Below, one piece after another: positions 33,845 through 42,638 of a DNA stretch of 52,839 nucleotides; within the stretch, counting starts at the first letter, position 1; every line of letters begins with the position of its first letter. The notes beneath the pieces were generated by a model. The model did no database searches. It had not been told where the DNA came from and saw only the letters and a program-made list of their open reading frames with translations. The position numbers and the translations under genes are program-made. Source of the stretch: Pseudomonadota bacterium (lineage in GTDB: Bacteria > Cyanobacteriota > Vampirovibrionia > Obscuribacterales > Obscuribacteraceae); assembly GCA_021324135.1 (NCBI GenBank), contig JAJPJO010000104.1, forward strand, positions 1-52,839. Reading direction: 5' to 3'.

Positions 33845-34045
33845 TGAAGGACTTCCTCGAGCGACCGCGTTTATTCAAGTATAGCTTGAGCCTGCCAAAA
33901 AGCCATGCCTCGACATGGTCCGCATCGGACTCACTGCATGGGTTCAAAACCTGCGTACTGGTTGTATGATGTTAAATGACTTTGTATGTTCATCAATTTG
34001 CCTTCGATCGGGGCTTCTGCAACTGATAAAACAATAGGTGATTTC

Positions 34046-34735
34046 TTGAAGTCGAAAACACTACTTTTGCTTACTATCTCTTTGACGATCCTCTGCGGAT
34101 GCAATTCGAGATCTGAAACATCATCAAATGCAGCGCAGCAAAATACTACCAACGTGCCGAATGTGCCGAACAATCCCTTTGCTAACAATGCCGGCAATCA
34201 GAATCTTACTCCTGAGTCATCTGCACAGCAGGCCGGCCCCGCCAACTGGGGGAACGATCGGGTAGCGGATGCAAAACCGCAGCCGTTCAAGCGCGGAAAA
34301 CTTCTTGCCCCTCCTGAGATGCCGAAGCAACAACAGCAACAGCAGGTCGATCCGTATGCCGCCAAGTATGATAAATGGCGGCTGGAGCGGGCAGCCACCG
34401 TGCGCAACTGGGCTAGTGTCTCGATGGCTCCCCATGGCATTGATGCCTTTCTCCACACGGTGTGGACGCAGGGGGTCATGCATGTGCGTGTTGCACTTCT
34501 CGGTCCGGGGGAAAACTTGCGCATTTTTTGTCGCGATCATCGGTCGTTAAAGATGACCTTTCAGGATCAGGACGGCAATTATATGCAGAGCGTCACTATT
34601 CCCACGAGCATGTTGAAAGAAGCTTCACCCGGCACAAACGGCGGTAATCCCACTTATTTTGTCGAGGGACAGATGGAAGTGCCGCTGGAGAATTACGAAC
34701 GCTTCTATCAATGGGTCTTCGAGTGGGACGAATAG
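34046..34735 (+). CDS. Lipoprotein of unknown function, 229 aa
   Basis: Starting at TTG gives MKSKTLLLLTISLTILCGC, a proper lipoprotein signal, with AGGTG five nt upstream; the longer frame would place polar residues before it. A disordered Asn/Gln/Ala/Pro-rich region with a run of six Gln extends to about residue 110. A compact C-terminal domain follows, with GIDAFLHTVWTQGVMHVRV, RIFCRDHRSLKMTFQDQDG and YERFYQWVFEWDE. The family is not recognised. It is probably anchored in the membrane with the C-terminal domain exposed. Confidence 0.78.
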   Translation: MKSKTLLLLTISLTILCGCNSRSETSSNAAQQNTTNVPNVPNNPFANNAGNQNLTPESSAQQAGPANWGNDRVADAKPQPFKRGKLLAPPEMPKQQQQQQVDPYAAKYDKWRLERAATVRNWASVSMAPHGIDAFLHTVWTQGVMHVRVALLGPGENLRIFCRDHRSLKMTFQDQDGNYMQSVTIPTSMLKEASPGTNGGNPTYFVEGQMEVPLENYERFYQWVFEWDE

Positions 34736-34900
34736 CTCCTGCGACCTGGTTCGACAAAAGCAGTGTTTGTGCGGCCACACCTCTTTGTGACCGCTGTCAT
34801 TCGCGCTTGTGCCTGCAAGCACTAGTGGTCTGAAGCGGGCGATTGATAAGATGAGAATGCGAAAGCGACCAATCGTCCGTTCCGCCAAAGAGGAAGAACA

Positions 34901-35464
34901 ATGATCCTTGCCGATACAATGTTGGGTTTTCTCATCGTCACTGGCGTCATCATTTCATTCAATGCAATCTGGCTCTTGTGCCGCGCCATCTGGACCGGAC
35001 TGGTGGATCAGGCAATCGAGGCGCATCATCACGGCATGGTCAAATCGTTCTTTCTCGGTCTGCCCATGACTGCATTTCTATTGGTCCTCGGCATCGCCCT
35101 CATGGACAAGAAGCAAGGGCCGTGGGGAGCAGTGGGAATAGCGGTGATCAGCTTCTACTTCATATTCGCCAGTGTAGGTGTGTCGGCCCTGGCCTCTTTT
35201 GTCGGGCGAAGATTAAGGGGACAGGCAAGTACGCCGGACTTCAGGACTGATGAGCCGTTGTGGAAAGAAACACTGCGCGGCGGCTCGATTCTATCCCTCA
35301 GTTTTCTGCTGCCGCTCGTCGGCTGGTTCGTAATCATGCCCATCGCTTTCGTCACCGGATGCGGTGCCACGATAAGAGCCAATTATCGTCAGTGGAAAGC
35401 CGGACGTCCGCAGGCTCGCACCACCAATGGTGCGGAGCAGAGTGAAGCTGCTGAAGTATCTTGA
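34901..35464 (+). CDS. Unknown four-helix membrane protein, 187 aa
   Basis: Hydrophobic segments occur at about residues 5-28, 48-66, 73-98 and 122-148. A basic, Arg-rich C-terminal tail follows. AGGAAG lies just before the ATG. The gene ends 32 nt before the second DUF1800 gene on the same strand, so it may be the first gene of that operon. No family is recognised. Confidence 0.72.
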   Translation: MILADTMLGFLIVTGVIISFNAIWLLCRAIWTGLVDQAIEAHHHGMVKSFFLGLPMTAFLLVLGIALMDKKQGPWGAVGIAVISFYFIFASVGVSALASFVGRRLRGQASTPDFRTDEPLWKETLRGGSILSLSFLLPLVGWFVIMPIAFVTGCGATIRANYRQWKAGRPQARTTNGAEQSEAAEVS

Positions 35465-35496
35465 GCGGCAAACCTCAAGACAGGCGGTGATTGAAC

Positions 35497-37002
35497 ATGC
35501 GACTGAGCCGAAGGACTATACTCAAGATTGGTGCTCTTGCAGGCACAGGTTCGCTGCTAAGCAGTTGCGAGCGGATGATAAGCGAGGTCAGCAATCGCAT
35601 TGCCGATCCAATCCCGGACCAGATCTCGCTTCCAAGCGGCAAGGACATCGATCCGATATTTCATTTTCTTTCCCGCACCACCTATGGTCCAGGCCCGGGT
35701 GATCTGGACAGAGTGAAAGAGCAGGGCGTCGAAGCCTGGCTGCAGGAGCAATTGCAGCCCGACACAATCGACGATCGACTTTGCGATCTGCGCGCCAGGC
35801 GTTTTGAAACTCTCTATTTGCAGCCTGGCGACTGCTATGAATTCAAGAACCATGTCTTGCGTGATGATATGACCAGACATACACTGCTTAAGGCGATTTA
35901 CAGCAGACGGCAACTCTATGAAGTGATGGTGGGATTCTGGAGCGATCACCTGAACATCAACATGGAGAAAGGCGAATGCATATTCTTGAAGGCGAATGAC
36001 GATCAGAAAGTAGTAAGAGCGCATGCCCTGGGGAACTTCAAAGAACTGATCAGGGCATCGGCAGTTTCTCCGGCAATGTTGGTTTACCTTGATGGAAAAG
36101 AGAACCGGCGAGGCGCTGCCACCGATATACCGAATGAAAATTACGCCCGGGAGTTGATGGAACTGCATACCCTCGGTGTCAAGGGCGGCTACACGCAAAA
36201 GGATGTATATGAGGCGGCTCGCTGTTTGACCGGATGGCGACTGAAAGAGAAGAAGGACACATGGAATAAAGGTTCAGTCTATTTCGATCCGGCTCTTCAC
36301 GACGATGGTGAGAAAATTGTGCTCGGTCGAGTCATCACCGCCGGTGGTGGCGCCAGAGACCTCGACAATCTTATCGATATTGTCGTTCGGCATCCCTCTA
36401 CAGCTGAACACATTGCCGGCAAACTGGTTCGCTTCTTCGTCAAGGACTGTCCACCCCCAGCCCTGGTCGATCGGGCTGCATCAATTTTTCGGAAAAACAA
36501 TTTTGAGATCAAACCGGTCCTGACAGCAATTCTCACATCCTCTGAGTTTCAAGAGAGCAGAGGAAACAAATTCAAGCTGCCGTTTCGATTTGTCGCCAGC
36601 GCATTGCGGGCCACAGGCGCTGATACTCATGCCGGCCACGGTTTACTTGAGTACCTGTCGCGCATGGGACAGACGCCGTTTCAATATCCAACACCCGATG
36701 GTTATCCCGATGAGATGCTGCCCTGGATGGGAACCCTGCTCTGGAGGTGGAATTTTGCTCTGGCATTGGCATCTAACCAGATACCCTCAATGAGCATCCC
36801 GCTCAATCGATTGAGCGCCGCGATTTCACAAGCTGAGAGCAATCATGGCTCAGCCGAGTTGTTTTTCCGTTATCTGATAGGCCGACGGCCGACCGCAAAT
36901 GAGCTTGATGTTCTTCGTCCCTTCGAGCGCAGCGCATCGGCTGGCGCGACCAGTCAGTTGTTAGGACTGGTTCTGTCATCTCCGGCCTTCCAAAGATTTT
37001 AA
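35497..37002 (+). CDS. DUF1800 exported protein, second copy, 501 aa
   Basis: The N-terminus MRLSRRTILKIGALAGTGSLL followed by SSCE combines a twin-arginine motif with a lipobox-like Cys, so this copy is probably a Tat-exported lipoprotein. DUF1800 motifs are HFLSRTTYGPGPGDLDRV, MVGFWSDHLNIN, NENYARELMELHTLGVKGGY, TQKDVYEAARCLTGW and LPFRFVASALRATGA. It lacks the ~60-residue polar insertion of the first copy. It is followed 30 nt later by its DUF1501 partner and then a two-component system. Confidence 0.9.
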   Translation: MRLSRRTILKIGALAGTGSLLSSCERMISEVSNRIADPIPDQISLPSGKDIDPIFHFLSRTTYGPGPGDLDRVKEQGVEAWLQEQLQPDTIDDRLCDLRARRFETLYLQPGDCYEFKNHVLRDDMTRHTLLKAIYSRRQLYEVMVGFWSDHLNINMEKGECIFLKANDDQKVVRAHALGNFKELIRASAVSPAMLVYLDGKENRRGAATDIPNENYARELMELHTLGVKGGYTQKDVYEAARCLTGWRLKEKKDTWNKGSVYFDPALHDDGEKIVLGRVITAGGGARDLDNLIDIVVRHPSTAEHIAGKLVRFFVKDCPPPALVDRAASIFRKNNFEIKPVLTAILTSSEFQESRGNKFKLPFRFVASALRATGADTHAGHGLLEYLSRMGQTPFQYPTPDGYPDEMLPWMGTLLWRWNFALALASNQIPSMSIPLNRLSAAISQAESNHGSAELFFRYLIGRRPTANELDVLRPFERSASAGATSQLLGLVLSSPAFQRF

Positions 37003-37032
37003 TCAGCTGCGAGCATTGAGGTGAAACAGGTA

Positions 37033-38286
37033 ATGAAGAGAATTCAACGCCGCTCCTTTTTGAAACAACTGGCCTTCGGCGGCAGCGAATCGGATCTGAG
37101 CAAAGCGAGACTCGAGCCCGGGGCGCTGAGGCGCGCTGAGCCGCAGACACTGATCTGCATCTTTCTCAGGGGTGGAGCGGACACTCTCAACATGGTCATT
37201 CCTTATGCCGACGATCAGTATTACAAGGTGCGCCCCAGCCTGGCCATTGCCGCCCCGAGCCTATCAAAGCCCGGCGCCTCATTGCGGATCACCGATCATT
37301 ATGCCTTTCATCCAAAGATGCGCCCGCTCTTGCCGATCTTCAAGGATGGGCGCATGGCCGTCGTGCAGGGAGTGGGGACAGATAACACGAGCGGCTCTCA
37401 CTTCGAGGCTCAGGATCAGGTCGAGCACGGCGAAAGCGAAGGACGGAAGCTGAATGGCGGTTGGCTCGGGCGCTACTTGCGCTCTTGTGGCAGCGCCGGT
37501 ACGCCACTATCTGCGGTGGCGATCGGGCATTCGCTTCCTGAGGCGCTTCGGGGCGCACCATGCGCCAGTGCCCTCTCCTCCCTGGATGAAGTCGAGCTCA
37601 AAATGCCTCCTGAAGATAAAGCCAACGTAACTGCCGCTTTATCGAAACTATATTCGAGCGATATAGACATGCTCGGCCGCGCCGGTAAATCGACCATTGA
37701 TCTTCTGTCGCGGGTCGCGAAGTTGCAGAAGTCACACTACCGTCCCGCGCCCGGCAGCGTCTATCCGGACTCGGAATTCGGATCGTCTTTGAAAGAGGTG
37801 GCTCGGCTGATTAAGGCTGATGTTGGTCTGGAAGTGGCATGCATAGATCACAACAACTGGGATACTCACTTTTTCCAGGGATCGGCTGATGGATTGCAGG
37901 CTTCAAACATTGAGGATCTTTCTTGCGGGCTGGGGGCGTTTTATCAGGATATTGAAAAGCAGCTCGATCGTGTTAGCATTCTAGTCATGACTGAGTTTGG
38001 CAGACGAATATACGAAAACAGTTCGATGGGTACCGACCACGGACGCGGTTTTGCCATGTTCATCATCGGCGGCAAAACAAAGGGGGGTCGAGTTATCGGT
38101 GACCTGCCGCACTTAAGCGAGAACGGCTCCGATGATCCGTTGCAGTACATTGTCGGTCCAAGCGGACTGGCTGTAAGACTCGATTATCGATCCGTTCTGG
38201 CGGAGCTGATACAAGATGTTTTAGGAGTTCAGGACGTCGCCGGGATTTTCCCGGGACTGCAATGGCAGCGGATCGGGCTGACCTGA
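37033..38286 (+). CDS. DUF1501 exported protein, second copy, 417 aa
   Basis: The N-terminus IQRRSFLKQLAFGG suggests a twin-arginine signal, though the hydrophobic stretch after it is weak. Family motifs are LICIFLRGGADTLNMVIPY, YYKVRPSLAI, HPKMRPLLPIFKDGRM, GSHFEAQDQVEHG, DHNNWDTHFFQG, VSILVMTEFGRRIYEN and GTDHGRGFAMFIIGG. The metal-site-like DTH and TDHG motifs are kept. A GTG four codons upstream is an alternative start. Its stop codon overlaps the ATG of the histidine kinase as TGATG, which ties the two genes in translation. Confidence 0.88.
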   Translation: MKRIQRRSFLKQLAFGGSESDLSKARLEPGALRRAEPQTLICIFLRGGADTLNMVIPYADDQYYKVRPSLAIAAPSLSKPGASLRITDHYAFHPKMRPLLPIFKDGRMAVVQGVGTDNTSGSHFEAQDQVEHGESEGRKLNGGWLGRYLRSCGSAGTPLSAVAIGHSLPEALRGAPCASALSSLDEVELKMPPEDKANVTAALSKLYSSDIDMLGRAGKSTIDLLSRVAKLQKSHYRPAPGSVYPDSEFGSSLKEVARLIKADVGLEVACIDHNNWDTHFFQGSADGLQASNIEDLSCGLGAFYQDIEKQLDRVSILVMTEFGRRIYENSSMGTDHGRGFAMFIIGGKTKGGRVIGDLPHLSENGSDDPLQYIVGPSGLAVRLDYRSVLAELIQDVLGVQDVAGIFPGLQWQRIGLT

Positions 38287-39563
38287 TGAGTGAACTGGAC
38301 ATCGCCATGAGCGGGCAAGGCGAAACAGAACATGAAGACGATAAGGATCGATTTTTCAACTATCGCCTTTTCAAGTCGATTCGCTTCATTGAAGATACGA
38401 TTGTCATCATCGGCGGTGCACTTCATTTGCTCATATTGCGCCTGAACCCGCCGGCGAACTTGCTCATCAACCGATGGACGCTGACGTTTGTATTTCTGTG
38501 CATCTACTTCGCCATCAGTCGCATCGACTTGATCGACAGCTCAAGGCAAACGAAACTGATTTGCCTGATCATTATGATGCTCTGCGTCACGGCTGCGCAT
38601 ATAACCGGGTTTAGCCAGCTTACCGCTCCCCTCTTCGCCCTGATAATGGCGCGAGTAGTCCTGCTTCTGGAAGGACGGCTAATCATCTGGCTTAGCTCCG
38701 GCGTCTTTTTATTGTTTATGGCCACTGCCGTAAAAATGGTTTGGTTGGAACCGCATTGGAAAGGCACGCTTCTTCAGCCTGGCGTTGCCCTGGTATTTCT
38801 AACCAGTCTGTTTTACCATCCCGTCTGGCAATACAGCGCCATAATGGCACTGGTAGCATATCTGGTGCATTCTTTATCGCACGGACGCAAACAGCTCATC
38901 CAGGCGGAAAAGCTATCGCACAGGGTTGCCGCCATGGCGCGTGAGCTCGAGCGAAATCGCATTGCCCGCGACATGCACGACGGCATCGGACATTCGCTGA
39001 CATCATTGAGCGTTCAGCTTGAGGTAGCGAAGAAACTTTTTAAGCGCGATCCGCTCAAAGCGCAAGAATCTCTCGATCAGGCTGAAAAGATGGCAAAGGC
39101 GTGTTTGAAAGACATGCGCAGTGCCGTCGCTCTTCTTCGCGACTCCGATTTCTCCTTGAGCGAGAGAATCAGCAGCCTGGCTAAAGATGTGATGAGCAGC
39201 GGAGCGCTCAGCGTGGAAACCGAGCTGGATATTCCTGAGCTTCCACCATTGCTCGCACACCAGACCTATAGAATAGTGCAAGAATGTACCACCAATGCCA
39301 TCAAACATAGTGGCGCCTCGCTCCTGAAAATATCGCTGACCAATTCGGATGATCAGCTCCGCATTCTAATCGAGGACGATGGCAAAGGCTTTGACGCGAC
39401 AAAGGTCAGCAACGGTTTTGGCATAGCGGGAATCAAAGAAAGAGTCGATGAAATCGGAGGCAGCGTGCAGTTTATTTCAAAGGAAGGGAGCGGCACATCG
39501 GTATCGGTGCGCGTTCCCCTGGGCAGTCGGAATAATGCGATAAGCGGAGATGTCAGTGATTAG
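38286..39563 (+). CDS. NarX/DesK-type sensor histidine kinase, 425 aa
   Basis: Five or six membrane segments lie within residues ~35-205 and form the sensor, with no large extracytoplasmic loop, so it likely senses the membrane itself or a partner protein. The HisKA_3 dimerisation domain has His231 in RIARDMHDGIGHSL. The ATPase domain has QECTTNAIKHSGAS (N box), EDDGKGFD (G1) and GFGIAGIKERVDEIGG. The start at the TGATG overlap was chosen; eight codons earlier another ATG exists. It is followed by its response regulator, overlapping by 14 nt. Confidence 0.92.
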   Translation: MSELDIAMSGQGETEHEDDKDRFFNYRLFKSIRFIEDTIVIIGGALHLLILRLNPPANLLINRWTLTFVFLCIYFAISRIDLIDSSRQTKLICLIIMMLCVTAAHITGFSQLTAPLFALIMARVVLLLEGRLIIWLSSGVFLLFMATAVKMVWLEPHWKGTLLQPGVALVFLTSLFYHPVWQYSAIMALVAYLVHSLSHGRKQLIQAEKLSHRVAAMARELERNRIARDMHDGIGHSLTSLSVQLEVAKKLFKRDPLKAQESLDQAEKMAKACLKDMRSAVALLRDSDFSLSERISSLAKDVMSSGALSVETELDIPELPPLLAHQTYRIVQECTTNAIKHSGASLLKISLTNSDDQLRILIEDDGKGFDATKVSNGFGIAGIKERVDEIGGSVQFISKEGSGTSVSVRVPLGSRNNAISGDVSD

Positions 39564-40185
39564 AGTGCTCATTGTGGACGATCAGACTCTGGTGCGGCAG
39601 GGGCTGGCGACGCTCCTGGGACTGGAGGAAGATCTGGAAATCGTCGGACAGGCAGCCGATGGCGCGGAGGCGATTACGCAGGCCGGCTACTTGAAGCCGG
39701 ATGTGATTTTGATGGATATGCGCATGCCCAACAAGAATGGCGTCGAGGCAACCAGGGAGATTCACAAGCGTTACCCCAATGTAAAAGTGCTCGTCTTAAC
39801 CACCTACGATGAAGACGAGCTGATTGTCGGCGCGCTCAAAGCGGGGGCGAGGGGCTATCTCCTGAAAGACAGCCCCTCGGAAAAGCTGGCGGCGGCCATC
39901 AGAGCGGTTCAGGAAGGTTATACCCAACTCGGTCCGAGCGTGACACCGAAGGTGGTATCATTGATGAGCTCCGACAAGCTGCGCAAGGAGCAGCTGCGTA
40001 AAACGTTCAGCGACCGGGAAGTGGAGATAATAGAATTAGTGGCAAAAGGCTTCAGCAACAAAGAGATTGCCGAAGAGCTTTACATCACTCAGGGAACGGT
40101 GAAGAATTACATCACCAAAATACTCGCCCAGCTCAACCTGCGTGACCGCACACAATTAGCCGTCTGGGTGAAGGATAATCTCTGA
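39550..40185 (+). CDS. NarL/FixJ-family response regulator, 211 aa
   Basis: The receiver domain has the acidic pair Asp10/Asp11, phospho-acceptor Asp56 in VILMDMRMPNKNG, LTTYDEDE and Lys106 in YLLKDSPSEK. The C-terminal LuxR-type HTH has FSDREVEIIELVAKGFSNKE, EIAEELYITQGTVKNYITKI and LNLRDRTQLAVW. It would bind DNA once phosphorylated by the overlapping kinase gene. Target genes are unknown; co-transcription with DUF1800/DUF1501 suggests that autoregulation of this operon is possible. Confidence 0.93.
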   Translation: MSVIRVLIVDDQTLVRQGLATLLGLEEDLEIVGQAADGAEAITQAGYLKPDVILMDMRMPNKNGVEATREIHKRYPNVKVLVLTTYDEDELIVGALKAGARGYLLKDSPSEKLAAAIRAVQEGYTQLGPSVTPKVVSLMSSDKLRKEQLRKTFSDREVEIIELVAKGFSNKEIAEELYITQGTVKNYITKILAQLNLRDRTQLAVWVKDNL

Positions 40186-40206
40186 GCCTCTATAAAGCGG
40201 CTGGGT

Positions 40207-40626
40207 TTACTTGCCGGCCCGGACCGAGGGCGGCACGACGGCTTGCATTTTCTCGTGCGTGCTCGAGGTCATCACCGCGATAAATGTGCGCCCATCATTG
40301 AGCTCGCAGTTGACACTGACCTCGGGATGTCCCTTCATCAAGAAGTGCCCGAGGAAAGCACCACCAGCGGCACCAATCAGTCCGAAGCGCAGCCCGAGCA
40401 GCGCTCCAACACCGGCTCCCACCAGGGGCTCATACTGATCTTTTTTGACCAGATCCTTAAGAGCCATCTTCTTCAGCGAAGTGGACAGGTCGATTGACTC
40501 ACCGGTCATCGAGCCGGCTTGCTTGAATGTAGAGCCCTCGAGCTCGTACATGCCTTGCGGTATGTCACCAGCGATTACTTTGATTTTTGTTTGATCGAAT
40601 CCTTGAAGAAATGCGTCCAAGCTCAC
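40207..40626 (-). CDS. Unknown protein with glycine-zipper segment, 139 aa
   Basis: The N-terminal ~70 residues are polar and mixed alpha/beta. The centre has GAGVGALLGLRFGLIGAAGG, a Gly-zipper-like hydrophobic stretch, followed by AFLGHFLMKG and a short beta domain VSVNCELNDGRTFIAVMTSS. The pattern resembles proteins in which a glycine zipper inserts in membranes, but no family is recognised. A GTG with GGGGGT about 8 nt upstream is preferred; a TTG six codons earlier is the alternative. It is convergent with the response regulator gene. Confidence 0.65.
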   Translation of the reverse strand: MSLDAFLQGFDQTKIKVIAGDIPQGMYELEGSTFKQAGSMTGESIDLSTSLKKMALKDLVKKDQYEPLVGAGVGALLGLRFGLIGAAGGAFLGHFLMKGHPEVSVNCELNDGRTFIAVMTSSTHEKMQAVVPPSVRAGK

Positions 40627-40659
40627 AGTATCTACCCCCTTCAATGAGACAAGTATCGG

Positions 40660-41718
40660 TTACCGATTGCCTGCCACGGGCGCCCGCCCGCAGCTTGCCA
40701 CTACTTTTTGCATGATATCACCAGCAGTATCAATATCTTTCATCGTGATGCCGTAGTGAGTCACGCAGCGAATTGTTTTGGGTCCGGCATCAAGCACCTT
40801 CAGCCCCTCTTTGTCGAGCCTGTGCACGAGATCGCCTGCAGACAAGCCGTTTATCTCGACATCGAACCAAACCATATTGGTTTGCGCCCGAGACCAGTTT
40901 ACCTTGATGCCGTCGAGATTGGCGATTTTCTCGGCCAATGCGCGGGCTGTCTCGTGATCCTCAGCCAGACGCTCAACCATATGGTCGAGCGCATACTGGC
41001 AGGCAGCCGCAAGCACTCCCACCTGACGCATGCCGCCGCCAAGCGCTTTGCGCCAGCGGCGGGCCTGTTTGATGAAATCCTTTCTGCCGCAGAGCATGGA
41101 ACCCGCCGGTGCCGAAAGACCTTTTGAAAAACAGAATTGCACTGAGTCAAAACCGCGCGTCAGGTCTGCCGGCTTCAAATCAAGACAAACAGCAGCGTTG
41201 AATACGCGCGCCCCATCAAGATGCGTGGCCAGACCAAGTTTCTTCGCCAAGCCGACGAAATCTTTCAGATAGGCCGTCTTAATTACGCTGCCGTTGATTG
41301 TGTTTTCCAGAGCAACAAGGCGAGTGCGTGCATAATGATCGTCATCTGGAGAAACGGCGTGCTCGATGTCAGAAAGGATCATCGTTCCGTCTTCCTGAGT
41401 GGGCAGCGCTTTCATATGAATGCCGCCAAGCGTTGAGGCACTGCCTTGCTCGTGAACATAGATATGTGAATCGCTTCCTAAAAGAGCTTCATCGCCTCTG
41501 CCGAGATGGCTTAGCATGGCGACGAAATTTCCCATACTGCCACTCGGAACGAACAAGCCGGCCTCCATACCCATGGCTGCAGCGGCCGCTTCCTGCAATT
41601 TATTGACGGAGGGATCTTCTGCATAAACGTCATCACCCAGCTCGGCGCTATACATCGCCTTTCGCATCTCTTCTGGCGGTAATGTCACCGTATCGCTGCG
41701 CAAGTCGATCGTCTTCAT
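40660..41718 (-). CDS. ltaE: Low-specificity L-threonine aldolase
   Basis: A fold-type I PLP enzyme of 352 residues. Key motifs: MKTIDLRSDTVTLPPEEMR, GDDVYAEDPSVNKLQE, FVPSGSMGNFVAMLSHLGRG, ALENTINGSVI, Asp168 in THLDGARVFNAAV and the PLP Lys199 in FCFSKGLSAPAGSMLCG. It cleaves L-threonine and allo-threonine to glycine and acetaldehyde in the cytosol. The ATG preceded by GGAGAG was chosen over a start 12 codons earlier. It diverges from the sugar isomerase gene across a repeat-rich 159-bp region. Confidence 0.93.
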   Translation of the reverse strand: MKTIDLRSDTVTLPPEEMRKAMYSAELGDDVYAEDPSVNKLQEAAAAAMGMEAGLFVPSGSMGNFVAMLSHLGRGDEALLGSDSHIYVHEQGSASTLGGIHMKALPTQEDGTMILSDIEHAVSPDDDHYARTRLVALENTINGSVIKTAYLKDFVGLAKKLGLATHLDGARVFNAAVCLDLKPADLTRGFDSVQFCFSKGLSAPAGSMLCGRKDFIKQARRWRKALGGGMRQVGVLAAACQYALDHMVERLAEDHETARALAEKIANLDGIKVNWSRAQTNMVWFDVEINGLSAGDLVHRLDKEGLKVLDAGPKTIRCVTHYGITMKDIDTAGDIMQKVVASCGRAPVAGNR

Positions 41719-41792
41719 AATCTCTCCAGCGTATATTAGGATTTTTCTCGACATTTGCGAGAATAAGAAATTGATAGCAGATCAGTATACAA

Positions 41793-41860
41793 GCAAATAT
41801 ATCGCAGTGCTTGCAAATATATGTTTTGCTGATATTTGCCTGTACAATCGTTGCAAATCT
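41793..41860. promoter_or_regulatory. Array of GCAAATAT sites phased at 20 bp in a divergent promoter region
   Basis: GCAAATAT occurs at 41793 and 41813, its reverse complement ATATTTGC at 41832, and GCAAATCT at 41853. Start positions step by 20, 19 and 21 bp, close to two helical turns, so all sites face the same side. Sites two and three form an 8-bp inverted repeat with an 11-nt spacer. A TACAAT box preceded by TG lies at 41843. Control of the aldolase, the isomerase gene, or both is likely. Confidence 0.55.
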
Positions 41861-41877
41861 TGTCAGGAGCCGGGGCA

Positions 41878-42558
41878 TTGAAAAGAAGCGAGCTGAATAA
41901 GTTAATCGATGAGGCGCTGCAATTCTTCCAGACGCATGGATTGAAACTGCCGCCATGGGCGGCTTGGACAGCGGAGAAGTGGAAAGAAGTCGGCGATGAG
42001 GCAAGCGAAATAAAACGGCACGGCTTAGGCTGGAACGTAACCGATTTCGGCAGCGGCGACTTTTGTAAAACCGGGTTGCTTCTCTTTGTTCTGCGCAACG
42101 GTTGCCTCGAGCGCAGCCGGCCCCTGACTACGAAAATCTATGCCGAGAAAGCAATGATGGTACAGCCAGGGCAGATAACACCCTGGCATTTTCACTGGAT
42201 GAAAACAGAGGATCTGATCAATCGGGGTGGTGGCCGCCTGGAGGTTGAGCTCGGCTGGGCCTCAGATTGCGAAAGTAAGATTGAGGAGCGCTACGTTAAT
42301 GTGCAAGTGGATGGTATCACTCGCAAGATACCCGGCGGCGACAAAATCATCTTGGAGCCGGGCGAAAGCATAACCATTCCACCGAAACTGGCACATCAGT
42401 TTCGCGGTCATGCAGGCGATCAGAGCGTCTGCGTAGGCGAGGTCAGCAGCCTGAACGACGATAGCACCGACAACTGCTTTATACATGGAATAAAAGACAG
42501 GGTGGTCGAAGAGGATGTGGCAGCCAAATATTATCTGCTCAGCGAATATCCGTTCTAA
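41878..42558 (+). CDS. D-lyxose/D-mannose-type ketol-isomerase (cupin)
   Basis: The 226-residue product has the cupin core of the D-lyxose isomerase family: PPWAAWTAEKW early, KIYAEKAMMVQPGQITPWHFHWMKTED (the metal-binding HxH and Glu), DKIILEPGESITIPPKLAHQF and CVGEVSSLNDD. Members interconvert D-lyxose/D-xylulose or D-mannose/D-fructose using a divalent metal. The start is a TTG preceded by AGGAG at 8 nt; the earlier ATG would read through the promoter box. It diverges from ltaE. Confidence 0.85.
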   Translation: MKRSELNKLIDEALQFFQTHGLKLPPWAAWTAEKWKEVGDEASEIKRHGLGWNVTDFGSGDFCKTGLLLFVLRNGCLERSRPLTTKIYAEKAMMVQPGQITPWHFHWMKTEDLINRGGGRLEVELGWASDCESKIEERYVNVQVDGITRKIPGGDKIILEPGESITIPPKLAHQFRGHAGDQSVCVGEVSSLNDDSTDNCFIHGIKDRVVEEDVAAKYYLLSEYPF

Positions 42559-42638
42559 AGCCGCGCGCCTTTAACTTACTCGATATGCCGCGCCGGCGAC
42601 GTCCGCGCCGTTCTTGCACCGCATACGATACCACAGGT

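Noticed and set aside
35557..36198. 213-codon minus-strand frame
   Set aside because: Antisense to the second DUF1800 gene; no ribosome site or recognisable domain.
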